Part shown: one piece after another, positions 1 through 9,076 of the stretch
Position numbering within the stretch: position 1 is the first letter of the stretch
How the letters are laid out: every line of letters starts with the position of its first letter
Assembly: GCA_046075665.1 (NCBI GenBank)
Contig: JBJTQN010000008.1
Span: 1 to 20,385, forward strand
Direction of reading: 5' to 3'
Length of the DNA stretch: 20,385 bases
DNA from: CAIRTT01 sp046075665
Lineage (GTDB): Bacteria > Armatimonadota > Armatimonadia > Armatimonadales > Armatimonadaceae
The notes under the pieces: model-generated
The model's input: only the letters and a program-made list of their open reading frames with translations
Database searches by the model: none
What the model was told of the DNA's origin: nothing
Translations under genes and position numbers: made by a program

Positions 1-1217
1 CTGCGCAGATTGACCGCCTCGCGCTCCTCGAAGTCATCTCAGGTGGCATCGATAAGCTCTGGTTCTACTACATAGGCAGGGATGCTGCAAATGCAACGCA
101 CCGCGACATGGCTGTGCCGCTGCGCGATATTGTCGAGGCATTTCCAGATTCCGGTGAAGATATCATCGTGGAGCGCGCGGCATTTCCGTGGTTTGAGCGC
201 ATCCTCTATGCGCGTGATTTAAGGGTTCGCTTCGGAGGTGAAGCATCCCCGGATTCAGGCAGTGTGATTGAGTCCAAGTCATCCGATGAAACCGTCTCCG
301 ATGCGCATGTGTCGCGCGTTTCGGCAAAGTCATTTGAGGACCTCTTCGTGAACCCGGCAAGGCATCATTTAAGTGCCGGACGTGACATGCGAATCGCCTC
401 TGTGGAAAACCCCGAGGATGATGACTGCTTCGCCCCGGATATAAGGGATGTTGTCGTCAAGCGTGTGTGGGATTACGCGATACGCCATGGGGTGATGCTT
501 TCAGAAGCCCTGGATCACGTCTGGCCCGACATTCGGCGAGAGGCCTTGGTGACCCGGACTAACAGCAGTTTTATGCTTGCTAGAACATCGGAACACCTCG
601 CACTTCTTGAGGAAAAGTGCACCCAAGTGCGTAAGGCGCTCGGTCCGCTACGAAAACCTGCACGCTTTACAACCGGGCAGGTCGATGGAGTCGTTGGGAA
701 TGTAAGAGATACGTGGCTTAACGGCTTTGCGTTTACAGTGACATCGGGAAAGCCATCTGAAAAGCATGACCGCTTCCTCTGGCGGGCGCTGGCACGCTGG
801 CTGTTCCTCCCAACCCGCCCACCGGAAGGTGGCTTTATGCTCATCATTGTCAATCTTCGTGATCCAAAGGAAGACATCTATACGCTCCATGTGCCGCTTG
901 ATGATGATGCTTATCTCCAGCTGCAAGAGCAGTTCATGACGCTGGCCGCTGCCAATAAGGATGTCTGTATCCCAGTTTATGTGGATGACCTAAAGGTCTC
1001 AGCGTGGACAGAAGTTGGCAAGAGTGTAGATTTTGATGCCATCGAAGGTGAGCTGGAACGGCGGATTGAGAAGTGGGATGTTGAAACCAGACGTTACCTT
1101 GATCAGCAGGGATTTACCCGGACAGATGGATGGGATGTTTTTCTTGATGTCGTCCTGAAGGTTAACGACACCGCTCCAAAGAAGTCATCGAAGGATAAAG
1201 GCACGAAGGATGCTTGA
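1..1217 (+). CDS. recC: RecBCD enzyme subunit RecC, C-terminal part (5' end outside window)
   Basis: Reading frame 3 is open from the first bases of the window to TGA at 1215-1217, so about 404 residues of a larger protein are present; family members usually exceed 1,000. The segment KSFEDLFVNPARHH followed by an acidic stretch matches the RecC C-terminal region, where E. coli has a similar 'DLLRFWRHPVR' segment before its DUF/nuclease-like fold. RecC is the non-catalytic scaffold that splits the duplex and reads Chi sites in the RecBCD helicase-nuclease. An internal ATG at 108 is not a credible start because the upstream codons continue the same protein. The stop overlaps the start of recB by 8 bases, so translation is coupled. 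Identity is supported by position directly before recB and recD more than by similarity alone, since RecC is poorly conserved. Confidence 0.85.
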   Translation, partial: AQIDRLALLEVISGGIDKLWFYYIGRDAANATHRDMAVPLRDIVEAFPDSGEDIIVERAAFPWFERILYARDLRVRFGGEASPDSGSVIESKSSDETVSDAHVSRVSAKSFEDLFVNPARHHLSAGRDMRIASVENPEDDDCFAPDIRDVVVKRVWDYAIRHGVMLSEALDHVWPDIRREALVTRTNSSFMLARTSEHLALLEEKCTQVRKALGPLRKPARFTTGQVDGVVGNVRDTWLNGFAFTVTSGKPSEKHDRFLWRALARWLFLPTRPPEGGFMLIIVNLRDPKEDIYTLHVPLDDDAYLQLQEQFMTLAAANKDVCIPVYVDDLKVSAWTEVGKSVDFDAIEGELERRIEKWDVETRRYLDQQGFTRTDGWDVFLDVVLKVNDTAPKKSSKDKGTKDA

Positions 1218-4200
1218 GATCTCACCTGTTGATTTGCAGCTGACCTGTTCTGCTGTGATTGAAGCATCCGCTGGTACGGGCAAGTCTTACACAATCCGTC
1301 AGCTTGTGCTTAGAGCGCTTGAAGAGCGGGCCATTGCCATCAGCGACATTTTAGTCGTGACGTTTACCCGTGCGACGGCTGCGGAAATGCAGCAGACACT
1401 CCGGATGGCGCTTCGCGAGCGACTCGCAGAATTGGCGAAGACAGACGAAACCGATGACAGAAATGCTCGACTTGCACGTCTACGTAAAGCTCTTGCTGAG
1501 TATGACAATGCTCAGGTGCTGACCATCCACAGCTTTGCAAATGCGGTTCTGGACCAGTTTGCATTCGAGGCTGGCCGTCCCTGGCAGGCGCAGGCAAGTG
1601 AGGAACTCGCACAACGTATCCTGGATGAGACGTTAAGTGAATGGCTGCACGTGAACGCCAAATCGCTCTATTCTGGTGACAAAGGCGAGAGTGTTGCAGA
1701 TGCAATTGACACCGTCTTTGGCAAGCTGGATACCTTTGTGGAACTTGCCCGTGAGCTTGCACGGAAAGATCTTTACCCAGGGAGTGACCGCTTTGAGGCG
1801 ATTGCGTTTTCACCTGATGAGAATGAAATTGTCGCATCCTTCGATGTCACCACCCGCAGCGTATGTATAAAGCTACGGAACGAATACTCTGCCGGAGAGG
1901 AATTTAAGCAAACCGTTTTGGATGCAGTTGGCAGCGGAAAACTCAAACCTGCAAAACAAGAGGCGCTCTCAACCGCTTTCGATACGCTTAGCAGACTGAA
2001 CATCTCCGAAACGCCACTTGAAAACCTGAAGTCATTACTTACATCAATCTGCTCTGTGTTGCCCAAGAAGGGCGTTAATGCATGGTTAGACGATGACCCT
2101 GAGGGACTATCTGAGCCGCTAAAGGTCTTTGTCTGGATTGAATCTATCCCAAAGCAAGTTGCCTTTGCAGCGCTCTACAAGCTGGTGCGCGACACGGCGG
2201 CGATGCTTAGAAAACGCTTGTCTGAGCAGGGAATTCTCACATTTGATGCGATGATCGCCGATCTCCGCAAATCCGTCGAGATCGAAAAGCAGGAGAGTCC
2301 CGAGCGGCGGGCGCTGGCGGAACGCTTGCGGGATGCCCTGCGTAAGCGCTTTCCCATCGTCCTCTTTGATGAAGCCCAGGATACCGATCCGGATCAGTGG
2401 CGGATTTTTCGATCACTGTTCGTAACGGATGTTGCCGATTCAGAAACTGCATCCGAGGCTGGAAATGTCATTTACCTCGTTGGGGATCCCAAGCAGTCTA
2501 TTTATCGCTTCCGTGGGTCTGACCTCGACAGCTACCTTAGTGCCCGTGGCGAGATTCTCGGAAATACTGGTGGTCAGCTCTGTACCCTTGGCGTCAATTA
2601 CCGCTCAACACCCGAAATGGTTGAGGCCATTGATGGCATCCTCCTTCGATGTATCTCCCCCTTGTTTGCAAAAGCGAGTCCCGCGACTTTCGGCAGTGAA
2701 GCTGCAACCGATGGGATTACCTATGAAGGGGTCAAGCCGAATCCCCAAGGTAATAAGCGCTATCTGGTTGATGCCACCGGCAAACGCATCCCGCCGGTAG
2801 CACTTTGTCACCTCCCAGACACCACCCAAAAGGTTGGTCTGGCACGACGTGCCTACGGCACCTGGCTTGCAGATCACATCCTCGGTCTCCTAACCGGAGG
2901 CTATCGCTTCGTAAAACCAGGTAATCGAGGAGCGGATGAATCGGAACACGGCGCCCCAGTGCGCCCGAACAACATCGCGATCCTGTGCCGAACGGGTAGG
3001 GAGGCGATGGCCAGTATCCGTGAGCTGCGCAAACGTCAAATACCAGTCGTTTACGAACGCAGTGAAAACGTCGGCGTATCTCCTACAGCGCAGGAGTTTC
3101 TCAGCATCCTCAGCGCACTCGCTGCACCAAGTGACATCCGCGTCGTGCGCGCAGCAATCTTCACGTGGTGGTCAGGCGTCTCCGAAAGCGATCAAAAAAA
3201 TCTCTCAGAACAACAAATATCAGAGTGGCAACGTCGCTTCCAAAGCTGGGCAGGGATGCTTTCGGATGGCAGGGTCGCAACCGCAATCCGGGAGATTATT
3301 GAGCCTGAAGCTGGATACTGGGGCCTTGATGGAGTATCACGCGCGCCGTTCGATCACCTTCGCCGTGCCGCAGATCTTGTTCATCTTGCGCAGTGGCTCG
3401 AAAAGGCGATGGCGACTGAGGCGCTGACAGTGGATGCCCTTCCCGGGCGGTTAAAATCCGTTATCGATGCACGGGAAAACGTTGCACAGCTCGCGGAAGG
3501 CAATGATGATGCCGTTCATGTACTGACACTACACACCTCAAAGGGACTCGAATACCCAATTGTCTTTATGGGAGGTGGTGTCATTTCTGAAAGTTCTGGC
3601 TCACCCCCTGAATTCGGCATCGTCGCTGCCAACAACACTACACGAACCCATAAAACAGTCCTGTTTCGTCGGTGGGACAAGGATGCATTCAAACGCGTTA
3701 CGGAGGAATCCGCTGCCGAAGACAAACGCCTGCTGTACGTTGCGCTTACAAGAGCAGTTTCGTATTGCGTCTTACCGGCTGGACAATGCCCACGAAAAGG
3801 TAACCAACCTGGATGGACCACCGCGCTGACACCGGTACTCGGGGATGTAACCCTCGATGGACTGCGCGAACTGACATCGACGACTTTCTCGACAACCGGA
3901 GAGCCGCTGTATGCTGTGCATCCAAGCGCTGGCTTACCAGTATTCGCCTTGAACACATATCAGGCGACTCTACAGGATGTACCACCAGAACGGCCGATAC
4001 CTCAACCTCAGACATTACAAGCACATCGCCAGTTCACCAGCTTTACCAAGCTGACGAAGAACCATGCGCCAATTCTCGATGCTGTTCCAAACCCTGCTGA
4101 AGATGAGACGGAGGATGTTCAGGAAACCGATGCTACTGCGCATCAATACGGCATTACAAAAGCCGCTGCAAAGTCACCATCGCGGCTGACCGTAACAGGG

Positions 4201-4806
4201 AAGCGTCTCGGAAATATCGTCCACGCTGTCTTTGAAGATGCTCTCAAAGCCCAATGTGCTACAGGGGTTACCCGTGAACAAATAATAGAGTTCACCTTCC
4301 GGCGACTCCGCGCTGATGGAATCAAAGCCACCGACCATTCGGATCCAAATGTAGAAAGTATCGTCAACATGGTTGATGGCGCTCTCAGTACAGCGCTTCC
4401 CTGCGGTACACGGCTCATTGACATCCGAAATGCGTTTCCTGAAGTACCGTTTCTGAGTCATCGGGAACACGCTGACGATGTCACTGCAGAGCTTGCTGCA
4501 GATCGTAAGGACACGCTCCCGCGGGGCTTTCTCACGGGTAACATCGATGCCATTTTCGAAACCGATACAGGCATATGGATTGTCGACTGGAAGACTAACC
4601 ACCTTTGTGGCTACGACGATGCACAGATTGAGGAAGCGATGCACCATCACCGCTACGGGCTACAGGGCTATCTTTACAAACACGCCATCGAAGCAGCGGG
4701 GCTTGGCCGCGTGGCGGGAGTACGCTACATTTTTGTGAGGGCCTTTGAAAATGGCTCATCTACCGATGGAAAGGGATGGGTTGATTTTCATGTTGCCAGT
4801 GCCTAA
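1210..4806 (+). CDS. recB: RecBCD enzyme subunit RecB: 3'-5' helicase and nuclease
   Basis: This 1,198-residue protein is close to the roughly 1,180 of E. coli RecB. It is the SF1A 3'-5' motor plus the single nuclease of the RecBCD complex, acting on DNA ends in the cytoplasm. Visible motifs in order: Walker A ASAGTGKS at residues 19-26, motif Ia TFTRATAAEM near 53, DEAQDTDPDQW from 387 (Phe of the usual DEFQDTDP is Ala), GDPKQSIYRFRGSD from about 425, LHTSKGLEYPIV near 770, and RLLYVALTRA near 840. An acidic linker around 955-995 precedes the RecB-family nuclease, with His1005, Asp1113, Asp1126 and Lys1128 (IVDWKTN) matching the catalytic residues, then a YGLQGYLY segment. All motifs look intact. 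The ATG overlaps recC by 8 bases and the 3' end overlaps recD. Confidence 0.97.
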   Translation: MLEISPVDLQLTCSAVIEASAGTGKSYTIRQLVLRALEERAIAISDILVVTFTRATAAEMQQTLRMALRERLAELAKTDETDDRNARLARLRKALAEYDNAQVLTIHSFANAVLDQFAFEAGRPWQAQASEELAQRILDETLSEWLHVNAKSLYSGDKGESVADAIDTVFGKLDTFVELARELARKDLYPGSDRFEAIAFSPDENEIVASFDVTTRSVCIKLRNEYSAGEEFKQTVLDAVGSGKLKPAKQEALSTAFDTLSRLNISETPLENLKSLLTSICSVLPKKGVNAWLDDDPEGLSEPLKVFVWIESIPKQVAFAALYKLVRDTAAMLRKRLSEQGILTFDAMIADLRKSVEIEKQESPERRALAERLRDALRKRFPIVLFDEAQDTDPDQWRIFRSLFVTDVADSETASEAGNVIYLVGDPKQSIYRFRGSDLDSYLSARGEILGNTGGQLCTLGVNYRSTPEMVEAIDGILLRCISPLFAKASPATFGSEAATDGITYEGVKPNPQGNKRYLVDATGKRIPPVALCHLPDTTQKVGLARRAYGTWLADHILGLLTGGYRFVKPGNRGADESEHGAPVRPNNIAILCRTGREAMASIRELRKRQIPVVYERSENVGVSPTAQEFLSILSALAAPSDIRVVRAAIFTWWSGVSESDQKNLSEQQISEWQRRFQSWAGMLSDGRVATAIREIIEPEAGYWGLDGVSRAPFDHLRRAADLVHLAQWLEKAMATEALTVDALPGRLKSVIDARENVAQLAEGNDDAVHVLTLHTSKGLEYPIVFMGGGVISESSGSPPEFGIVAANNTTRTHKTVLFRRWDKDAFKRVTEESAAEDKRLLYVALTRAVSYCVLPAGQCPRKGNQPGWTTALTPVLGDVTLDGLRELTSTTFSTTGEPLYAVHPSAGLPVFALNTYQATLQDVPPERPIPQPQTLQAHRQFTSFTKLTKNHAPILDAVPNPAEDETEDVQETDATAHQYGITKAAAKSPSRLTVTGKRLGNIVHAVFEDALKAQCATGVTREQIIEFTFRRLRADGIKATDHSDPNVESIVNMVDGALSTALPCGTRLIDIRNAFPEVPFLSHREHADDVTAELAADRKDTLPRGFLTGNIDAIFETDTGIWIVDWKTNHLCGYDDAQIEEAMHHHRYGLQGYLYKHAIEAAGLGRVAGVRYIFVRAFENGSSTDGKGWVDFHVASA

Positions 4807-6595
4807 GGACATTTCAATCGCAAAGGCCATTCGGTGCATCCCTGGAGTTCCATTCATCGCAGATGCCACCAATCGCATTTGTGATCGCTACGCAGCCCCG
4901 GATGACACATTGCGCACGGTTCTCTTCCTGATGCTGGCCCGTGCTCAGGATGGCCACCTCCAGCTGGGGACGTCCACTGGCGCATTTGCATCGGTGATTA
5001 GCCAGCTGCGCGAATGGAGTGAGCAGCTCCGCTCCGATGATAGATGTCCAAGCGACCAGGAGGTCCAAGCTGCCGAGTGGTTGGATGCCCTTGCGGGTGT
5101 CTGGCCAGCTCCGATGGATCATCCATTTCCGGAAAACCTGATTGTGGCAACGGAATCCGGCCTCCAGCTTCGCCGCTTCCACCATATTGAGGTTGGTCTG
5201 GAGACGGCAATTACAAACCGACTTGGCGGTAATCCTGATGTAGAGCAAGCTGTATGGGACAGTTCTGTTGCAGAAGCCATTACGTACATGGCGGAGAAAA
5301 ATGGCATCCAACTAGCAGCTGAGCAGCAAGCTGCGGTTGCATCGGCATCACGGAAGCTACTCATCATCACTGGTGGACCAGGAACCGGGAAGACAACGGT
5401 CATCGCCAGCATCCTCGACAGCTGGAAGCGCTTTGCTGCAAAGACGCGATCGGAAGTACGTGTGGCTCTGGCTGCACCGACAGCACGGGCCGCGACAAGG
5501 ATTACATCTGCTCTCAGCCGGCAGCACGTAGATGCTGCAGCCGCGATGACGGTTCACCGTCTCCTCGGTAGCCGTCCGGATCAGCACAATGCGTATTTCT
5601 ACAATGAACGTAATCCGCTTGAGGTGGATGTGTTGATCATTGATGAAGTCTCAATGCTGGATGCTGGTCTGATGGATGCCCTGTTACGGGCGATGCCGCC
5701 GGAGGCATGTCTGATACTTGTCGGGGATCCAAACCAGCTACCCAGTGTAGAAGCGGGTAGCGTTCTACAGGACTTGATGGCACTTCAGTCAGACCTCGGT
5801 GACCTGAATCCTATTGTGACGCTGATGCGTAATCAGCGTGCGACAACCGATTTATCGGCCATTTCCGAAACAGCTCTTGCAGGAGATGCCTCAGCCACAC
5901 GGAAGCTGCTGGGTGCGCGCTTACGTAATGAGGTGGCTTCTCATGGCGGCCTTCGCAACATGGATGAAATGCAAAGGCGCTACGCACAGTTTCGCCCAAA
6001 GATGGCCATACCGATGCGGTTTACAAGCACTTTTGAACTCCTTGACGCCGCTCCCGCACTCTTCCGTGACCTCAGCGCCTGGCAGATCATCTGCCCATTA
6101 CGACGTCAGGTGCAGGTCATCAATAAACAGTTCGTGAGCATGGCCAGCAAAGATGACATCACACCCATTATCGTGACCCGAAATAACTATGCGCTTGACC
6201 TTATGAATGGTGAAATTGGATTTAGTGCCTGGGTTGGTGATGAGCTGTACGCGGCATTTGAACCATTGTTGACGACAACTAAGGATGGAAACCTTGTTGT
6301 CGGGGCCACGAGGCTGTTGCCCTACGCATCCCTGACCGATATCGATACTGCATACGCGATCACCGTCCATAAATCACAAGGAAGTGAGTGGGGGACAGTC
6401 GATGTCGTCCTGCCGCCAGAGGCCAACCGACTTTGTACAAGAGAGCTGCTCTACACAGCCGTGACACGTGCACGAAAGGACATTTCGGTGCTTGGGAGCC
6501 AGGCTGTGTTCGATGCCGCAATCTCTACCAAGGTTTTTCGTGACTCTAATCTTGGAAATCGCCTAACGGTGGCACTACGAAAGCTGGCAATGTGA
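4790..6595 (+). CDS. recD: RecBCD enzyme subunit RecD: 5'-3' helicase
   Basis: This is the SF1B 5'-3' motor that pairs with RecB in RecBCD. With the ATG at 4790 it has 601 residues, close to E. coli RecD (608). That start has a purine-rich GGAAAGGGATGGG stretch upstream and begins MLPVPKD. Earlier in-frame starts (TTG 4745, ATG 4751, ATG 4766) lie deeper inside recB and have no better ribosome site. Motifs: Walker A GGPGTGKTT around residues 195-203, IIDEVSMLD, GDPNQLPSVEAGSVL, and near the C-terminus ITVHKSQGSEW and YTAVTRARK. The 5' end overlaps recB by 17 bases and the stop overlaps the next start as GTGA, so the gene sits in the middle of a coupled operon. No sign of damage. Confidence 0.96.
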   Translation: MLPVPKDISIAKAIRCIPGVPFIADATNRICDRYAAPDDTLRTVLFLMLARAQDGHLQLGTSTGAFASVISQLREWSEQLRSDDRCPSDQEVQAAEWLDALAGVWPAPMDHPFPENLIVATESGLQLRRFHHIEVGLETAITNRLGGNPDVEQAVWDSSVAEAITYMAEKNGIQLAAEQQAAVASASRKLLIITGGPGTGKTTVIASILDSWKRFAAKTRSEVRVALAAPTARAATRITSALSRQHVDAAAAMTVHRLLGSRPDQHNAYFYNERNPLEVDVLIIDEVSMLDAGLMDALLRAMPPEACLILVGDPNQLPSVEAGSVLQDLMALQSDLGDLNPIVTLMRNQRATTDLSAISETALAGDASATRKLLGARLRNEVASHGGLRNMDEMQRRYAQFRPKMAIPMRFTSTFELLDAAPALFRDLSAWQIICPLRRQVQVINKQFVSMASKDDITPIIVTRNNYALDLMNGEIGFSAWVGDELYAAFEPLLTTTKDGNLVVGATRLLPYASLTDIDTAYAITVHKSQGSEWGTVDVVLPPEANRLCTRELLYTAVTRARKDISVLGSQAVFDAAISTKVFRDSNLGNRLTVALRKLAM

Positions 6596-7203
6596 CCGAT
6601 CCAATCCTAGACCTGTTGGATGTTGCGCAGCCCCTCCGGGCGTTGATGTATGAAAAGCTGGTTTGGAAGCACCTCGTTGGCATCGGTATTGATCATCGGT
6701 CTTCGCGTGCAACCACGGGTGTCCGCATTTTTACATATCATAAGAATGGAAACATCCAAACCATCCTTGGAGTGATTGGATTCCTGGTGATTGTCGAAGG
6801 CATTGCCATCGACTTCTTCATCGCGACCAAATCAACAAAGGCTGCGATCATCCTAGGACTGCTACATTTTGCAATGCTCCTCTACACAGTTGCGTTGATA
6901 AAAGCATCCAGTCATAGACCAATTCTGGTCTCAGACGATGGCATTCTTGTACGGATTTCCCTGTTGTATAGCTGCTGGATACCGATGTCTAATTTGAAAT
7001 CCGTGCGTGTTCTCGATAAGGAAATGGAGCGTGTCAACGCGTCAGATGTCCTCTGGTGTGCGCTCGGTGATCCGCCTAATGTGATGATTGAACTGACCGA
7101 TCCACAAGAAACTGTGCTTCCGTTTGGCATCATTCGAAGACCAACCAGGTTGTATTTCTATCTTGATGCGCCTGGCGAGTTCGTACGCGATGTCAACTGC
7201 TAA
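6592..7203 (+). CDS. two-helix membrane protein of unknown function, last gene of the recBCD operon
   Basis: I do not recognise a named family for this 203-residue protein. The GTG start shares the GTGA overlap with the recD stop, so it is expected to be translated with recBCD. A soluble N-terminus of about 53 residues is followed by two hydrophobic segments, near residues 54-78 and 83-104, separated by a short polar turn. The C-terminal half (about 108-203) alternates polar and hydrophobic residues in the style of a small beta-rich cytoplasmic domain; a bacterial PH-like fold is possible but is a guess from pattern. It could be a membrane-anchored partner of the nuclease or simply a co-transcribed passenger. 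No catalytic motif is visible. Confidence 0.75.
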   Translation: MTDPILDLLDVAQPLRALMYEKLVWKHLVGIGIDHRSSRATTGVRIFTYHKNGNIQTILGVIGFLVIVEGIAIDFFIATKSTKAAIILGLLHFAMLLYTVALIKASSHRPILVSDDGILVRISLLYSCWIPMSNLKSVRVLDKEMERVNASDVLWCALGDPPNVMIELTDPQETVLPFGIIRRPTRLYFYLDAPGEFVRDVNC

Positions 7204-7278
7204 TGCAATCTACTCCTCTTTCAACAGGATTCCGTGTTCATTACGCAACTCTTTACCGTCATCCGAGTGATTTTCTCG

Positions 7279-7284
7279 TAGAAT
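7279..7284 (+). promoter_or_regulatory. putative -10 box TAGAAT before the O-antigen ligase-like gene
   Basis: TAGAAT lies 10 bases before ATG 7295, inside the 85-base gap after the recBCD operon. No good TTGACA-like element is visible 16-18 bases upstream. The 12-mer TAGAATCGAAGT here is repeated exactly at 16479-16490, also directly at a gene start. A transcript starting about 7 bases downstream would have a leader of only a few bases. Confidence 0.45.
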
Positions 7285-7294
7285 CGAAGTGACT

Positions 7295-9055
7295 ATGCCT
7301 GAAACGACATCCTCAAATTCAACCAGCGGCCGAACACACCGAAGCAGTCGTAACCATCAACGCACGTCTGTAATCGACAAATACCTTGCTGGAATCCTCT
7401 TGTTAGTCGTTCTCCTGGCATCCGGGCTCGCAGAAATGCCCTGGATACCAAACCCATGGCCGGTGCGTATCCTTCAGGGCACACTCCTTGGCGCCTGGTT
7501 TGTCGTGATCGCGGTTGCGACCTTTCAGGAACGCTTCCAGACGATGCTCCTTCGTGGGCCGACGCCTTGGATGCTTGCTCTTACGGCGTGGCATTTCTAT
7601 GGCATCCTCAACGCACCAGATTCCAAGTGGGCTCTCGCGCGCTGCCTGCTGGTCCTAATTGGGTTCGCCGTTTACATCATCGCCGGTTACGGACTTAAGT
7701 CAGACACCATCCGCTGGGTGGCCACCGTTGCCATCGGAATCGGCGTTGCACAATCCCTCCTAGGTTTTGCTCAGTTCGGCCAGGACCAATCGGCATCACG
7801 CGGGGCTATCTTTGCGTCGTTTGGCAACCACGAATCCCTCGGCTCCTTCCTCCTTATTCTTATCCCGCCCGCGATCGCCCTTGCGCTCCAGCCGAGGCTC
7901 GAGTTCAAGATCCGTCTCTATTCCCAAGCGGCTGCGGTTATCTTGGTTGGCGCGTTGCTGATTGCCCGGACACGCTCTGCGTGGATTGGACTGGTTGCCG
8001 GCGCCATCATGATGGCAGTCCTCGCGGCAAAAGAAGGCCACATCCGAATCGACCGTAATCGTAAACATGACCTTGTCGGTCCAGCGGCAGTCGTAGCTGC
8101 GGGCTTGATTGTGTTTGTTGTCATCGGTGAGCTGATGCCACTTCTCGGCGAAAGGGCATCCACGTTTCAGTTTCTTAAAGATGACACATCGTTTATTGAC
8201 CGCCTCAATCAGTGGCGTGGCGCTGTCCTTGCTACGGGTGAGCGGCCGTTCGCCGGATGGGGAACGGGCTCGTGGCCAATTCTTCAGAGCTGGTGGACGC
8301 ATACTGCGGATGAGCCATTTACGGTAACCCGCGTCGGCACTGGGCACTCAAACCTTGCACATAACGTCTGGGTCCAGACCGCAGCTGAGCTTGGCGTGAC
8401 CGGGCTTGCGCTGTACGCCGGGATGTTTATCGCGCTCATGCAGTCCGTGATTCAGCGTCTGCCCGATATGAGTGTGCGAAACCATCACCACCGCAAGGCG
8501 CTTGCGATGGGTGCAGTATGTGCTGTGTTTGCATCGATTGTAGATGGCCTTGGCAGCCCAGCACACGTCTTCCCTGGCGTCTTGATTCAGCTCTGGTTCT
8601 GGATGGGAGTAGGCGTCGGGGCATGTCGCGAACTTGATGTAGTTCCAGAGGCGTTGCTTCCTGCGAAGCCCGTCACGCATATCACCACTGCGGTGATTGC
8701 AGCCGTGATTGGATGCATCCCGTTGGCATTTGTCTACCGGCTCAATCAAGGGCAGGCACGTATCAAGCCTCCAACGGTAGAGATTGTTGTCGAGACGGTA
8801 AAGCGCCTGGATGGCAAGCAGGGCGTGCAGGCCATCGCCGTAGTGACAAACCCGGATGGTACCGAGCGCGTGAGTGCACCCGGTATTGAGTGGGCTGCTA
8901 CCGGTCTTACCAATGTTGGGCAGTCGGCAATCGATGTGGATGGTGGCGGAGTTCGCAGTGTCCTGACGGGAATCCCGCAGCCAGGTGTACAACCGGTTCT
9001 GTTTGTAAAGTGGCGGGATGAAACAGGACGCATCATCTCAGCGCATAACCCGTAG
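7295..9055 (+). CDS. O-antigen ligase / Wzy-like polysaccharide polymerase, inner membrane
   Basis: A 586-residue polytopic membrane protein from ATG 7295 (GTG 7289 would add two residues). After a Ser/Thr-rich N-terminus of about 25 residues come roughly a dozen hydrophobic segments. Features of the Wzy_C (O-antigen ligase/polymerase) superfamily are RTRSAWIGLVAG mid-protein, a large periplasmic loop containing GWGTGSW and HSNLAHNVWVQ, and then AAELGVTGLALYAGMF. Members join lipid-linked glycans to lipid A-core or protein, or polymerise repeat units, on the periplasmic side. Which of these applies cannot be told from sequence. About 100 residues after the last helix (near 470-486) form an unusual soluble tail. 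The neighbouring methyltransferase and acyltransferase support a surface-glycan role. It probably has its own promoter (TAGAAT at 7279). Confidence 0.88.
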   Translation: MPETTSSNSTSGRTHRSSRNHQRTSVIDKYLAGILLLVVLLASGLAEMPWIPNPWPVRILQGTLLGAWFVVIAVATFQERFQTMLLRGPTPWMLALTAWHFYGILNAPDSKWALARCLLVLIGFAVYIIAGYGLKSDTIRWVATVAIGIGVAQSLLGFAQFGQDQSASRGAIFASFGNHESLGSFLLILIPPAIALALQPRLEFKIRLYSQAAAVILVGALLIARTRSAWIGLVAGAIMMAVLAAKEGHIRIDRNRKHDLVGPAAVVAAGLIVFVVIGELMPLLGERASTFQFLKDDTSFIDRLNQWRGAVLATGERPFAGWGTGSWPILQSWWTHTADEPFTVTRVGTGHSNLAHNVWVQTAAELGVTGLALYAGMFIALMQSVIQRLPDMSVRNHHHRKALAMGAVCAVFASIVDGLGSPAHVFPGVLIQLWFWMGVGVGACRELDVVPEALLPAKPVTHITTAVIAAVIGCIPLAFVYRLNQGQARIKPPTVEIVVETVKRLDGKQGVQAIAVVTNPDGTERVSAPGIEWAATGLTNVGQSAIDVDGGGVRSVLTGIPQPGVQPVLFVKWRDETGRIISAHNP

Positions 9056-9076
9056 AACTAGGTATCAGGAAGCTCC

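Noticed and set aside
4745..4789. Upstream TTG/ATG starts for recD
   Set aside because: They add up to 15 residues inside recB without a ribosome site or family similarity. ATG 4790 gives the expected length.
1..6595. AddAB rather than RecBCD
   Set aside because: A complete RecD helicase follows, the nuclease subunit has the RecB domain order, and the first subunit shows no helicase or iron-sulphur nuclease motifs as AddB would.
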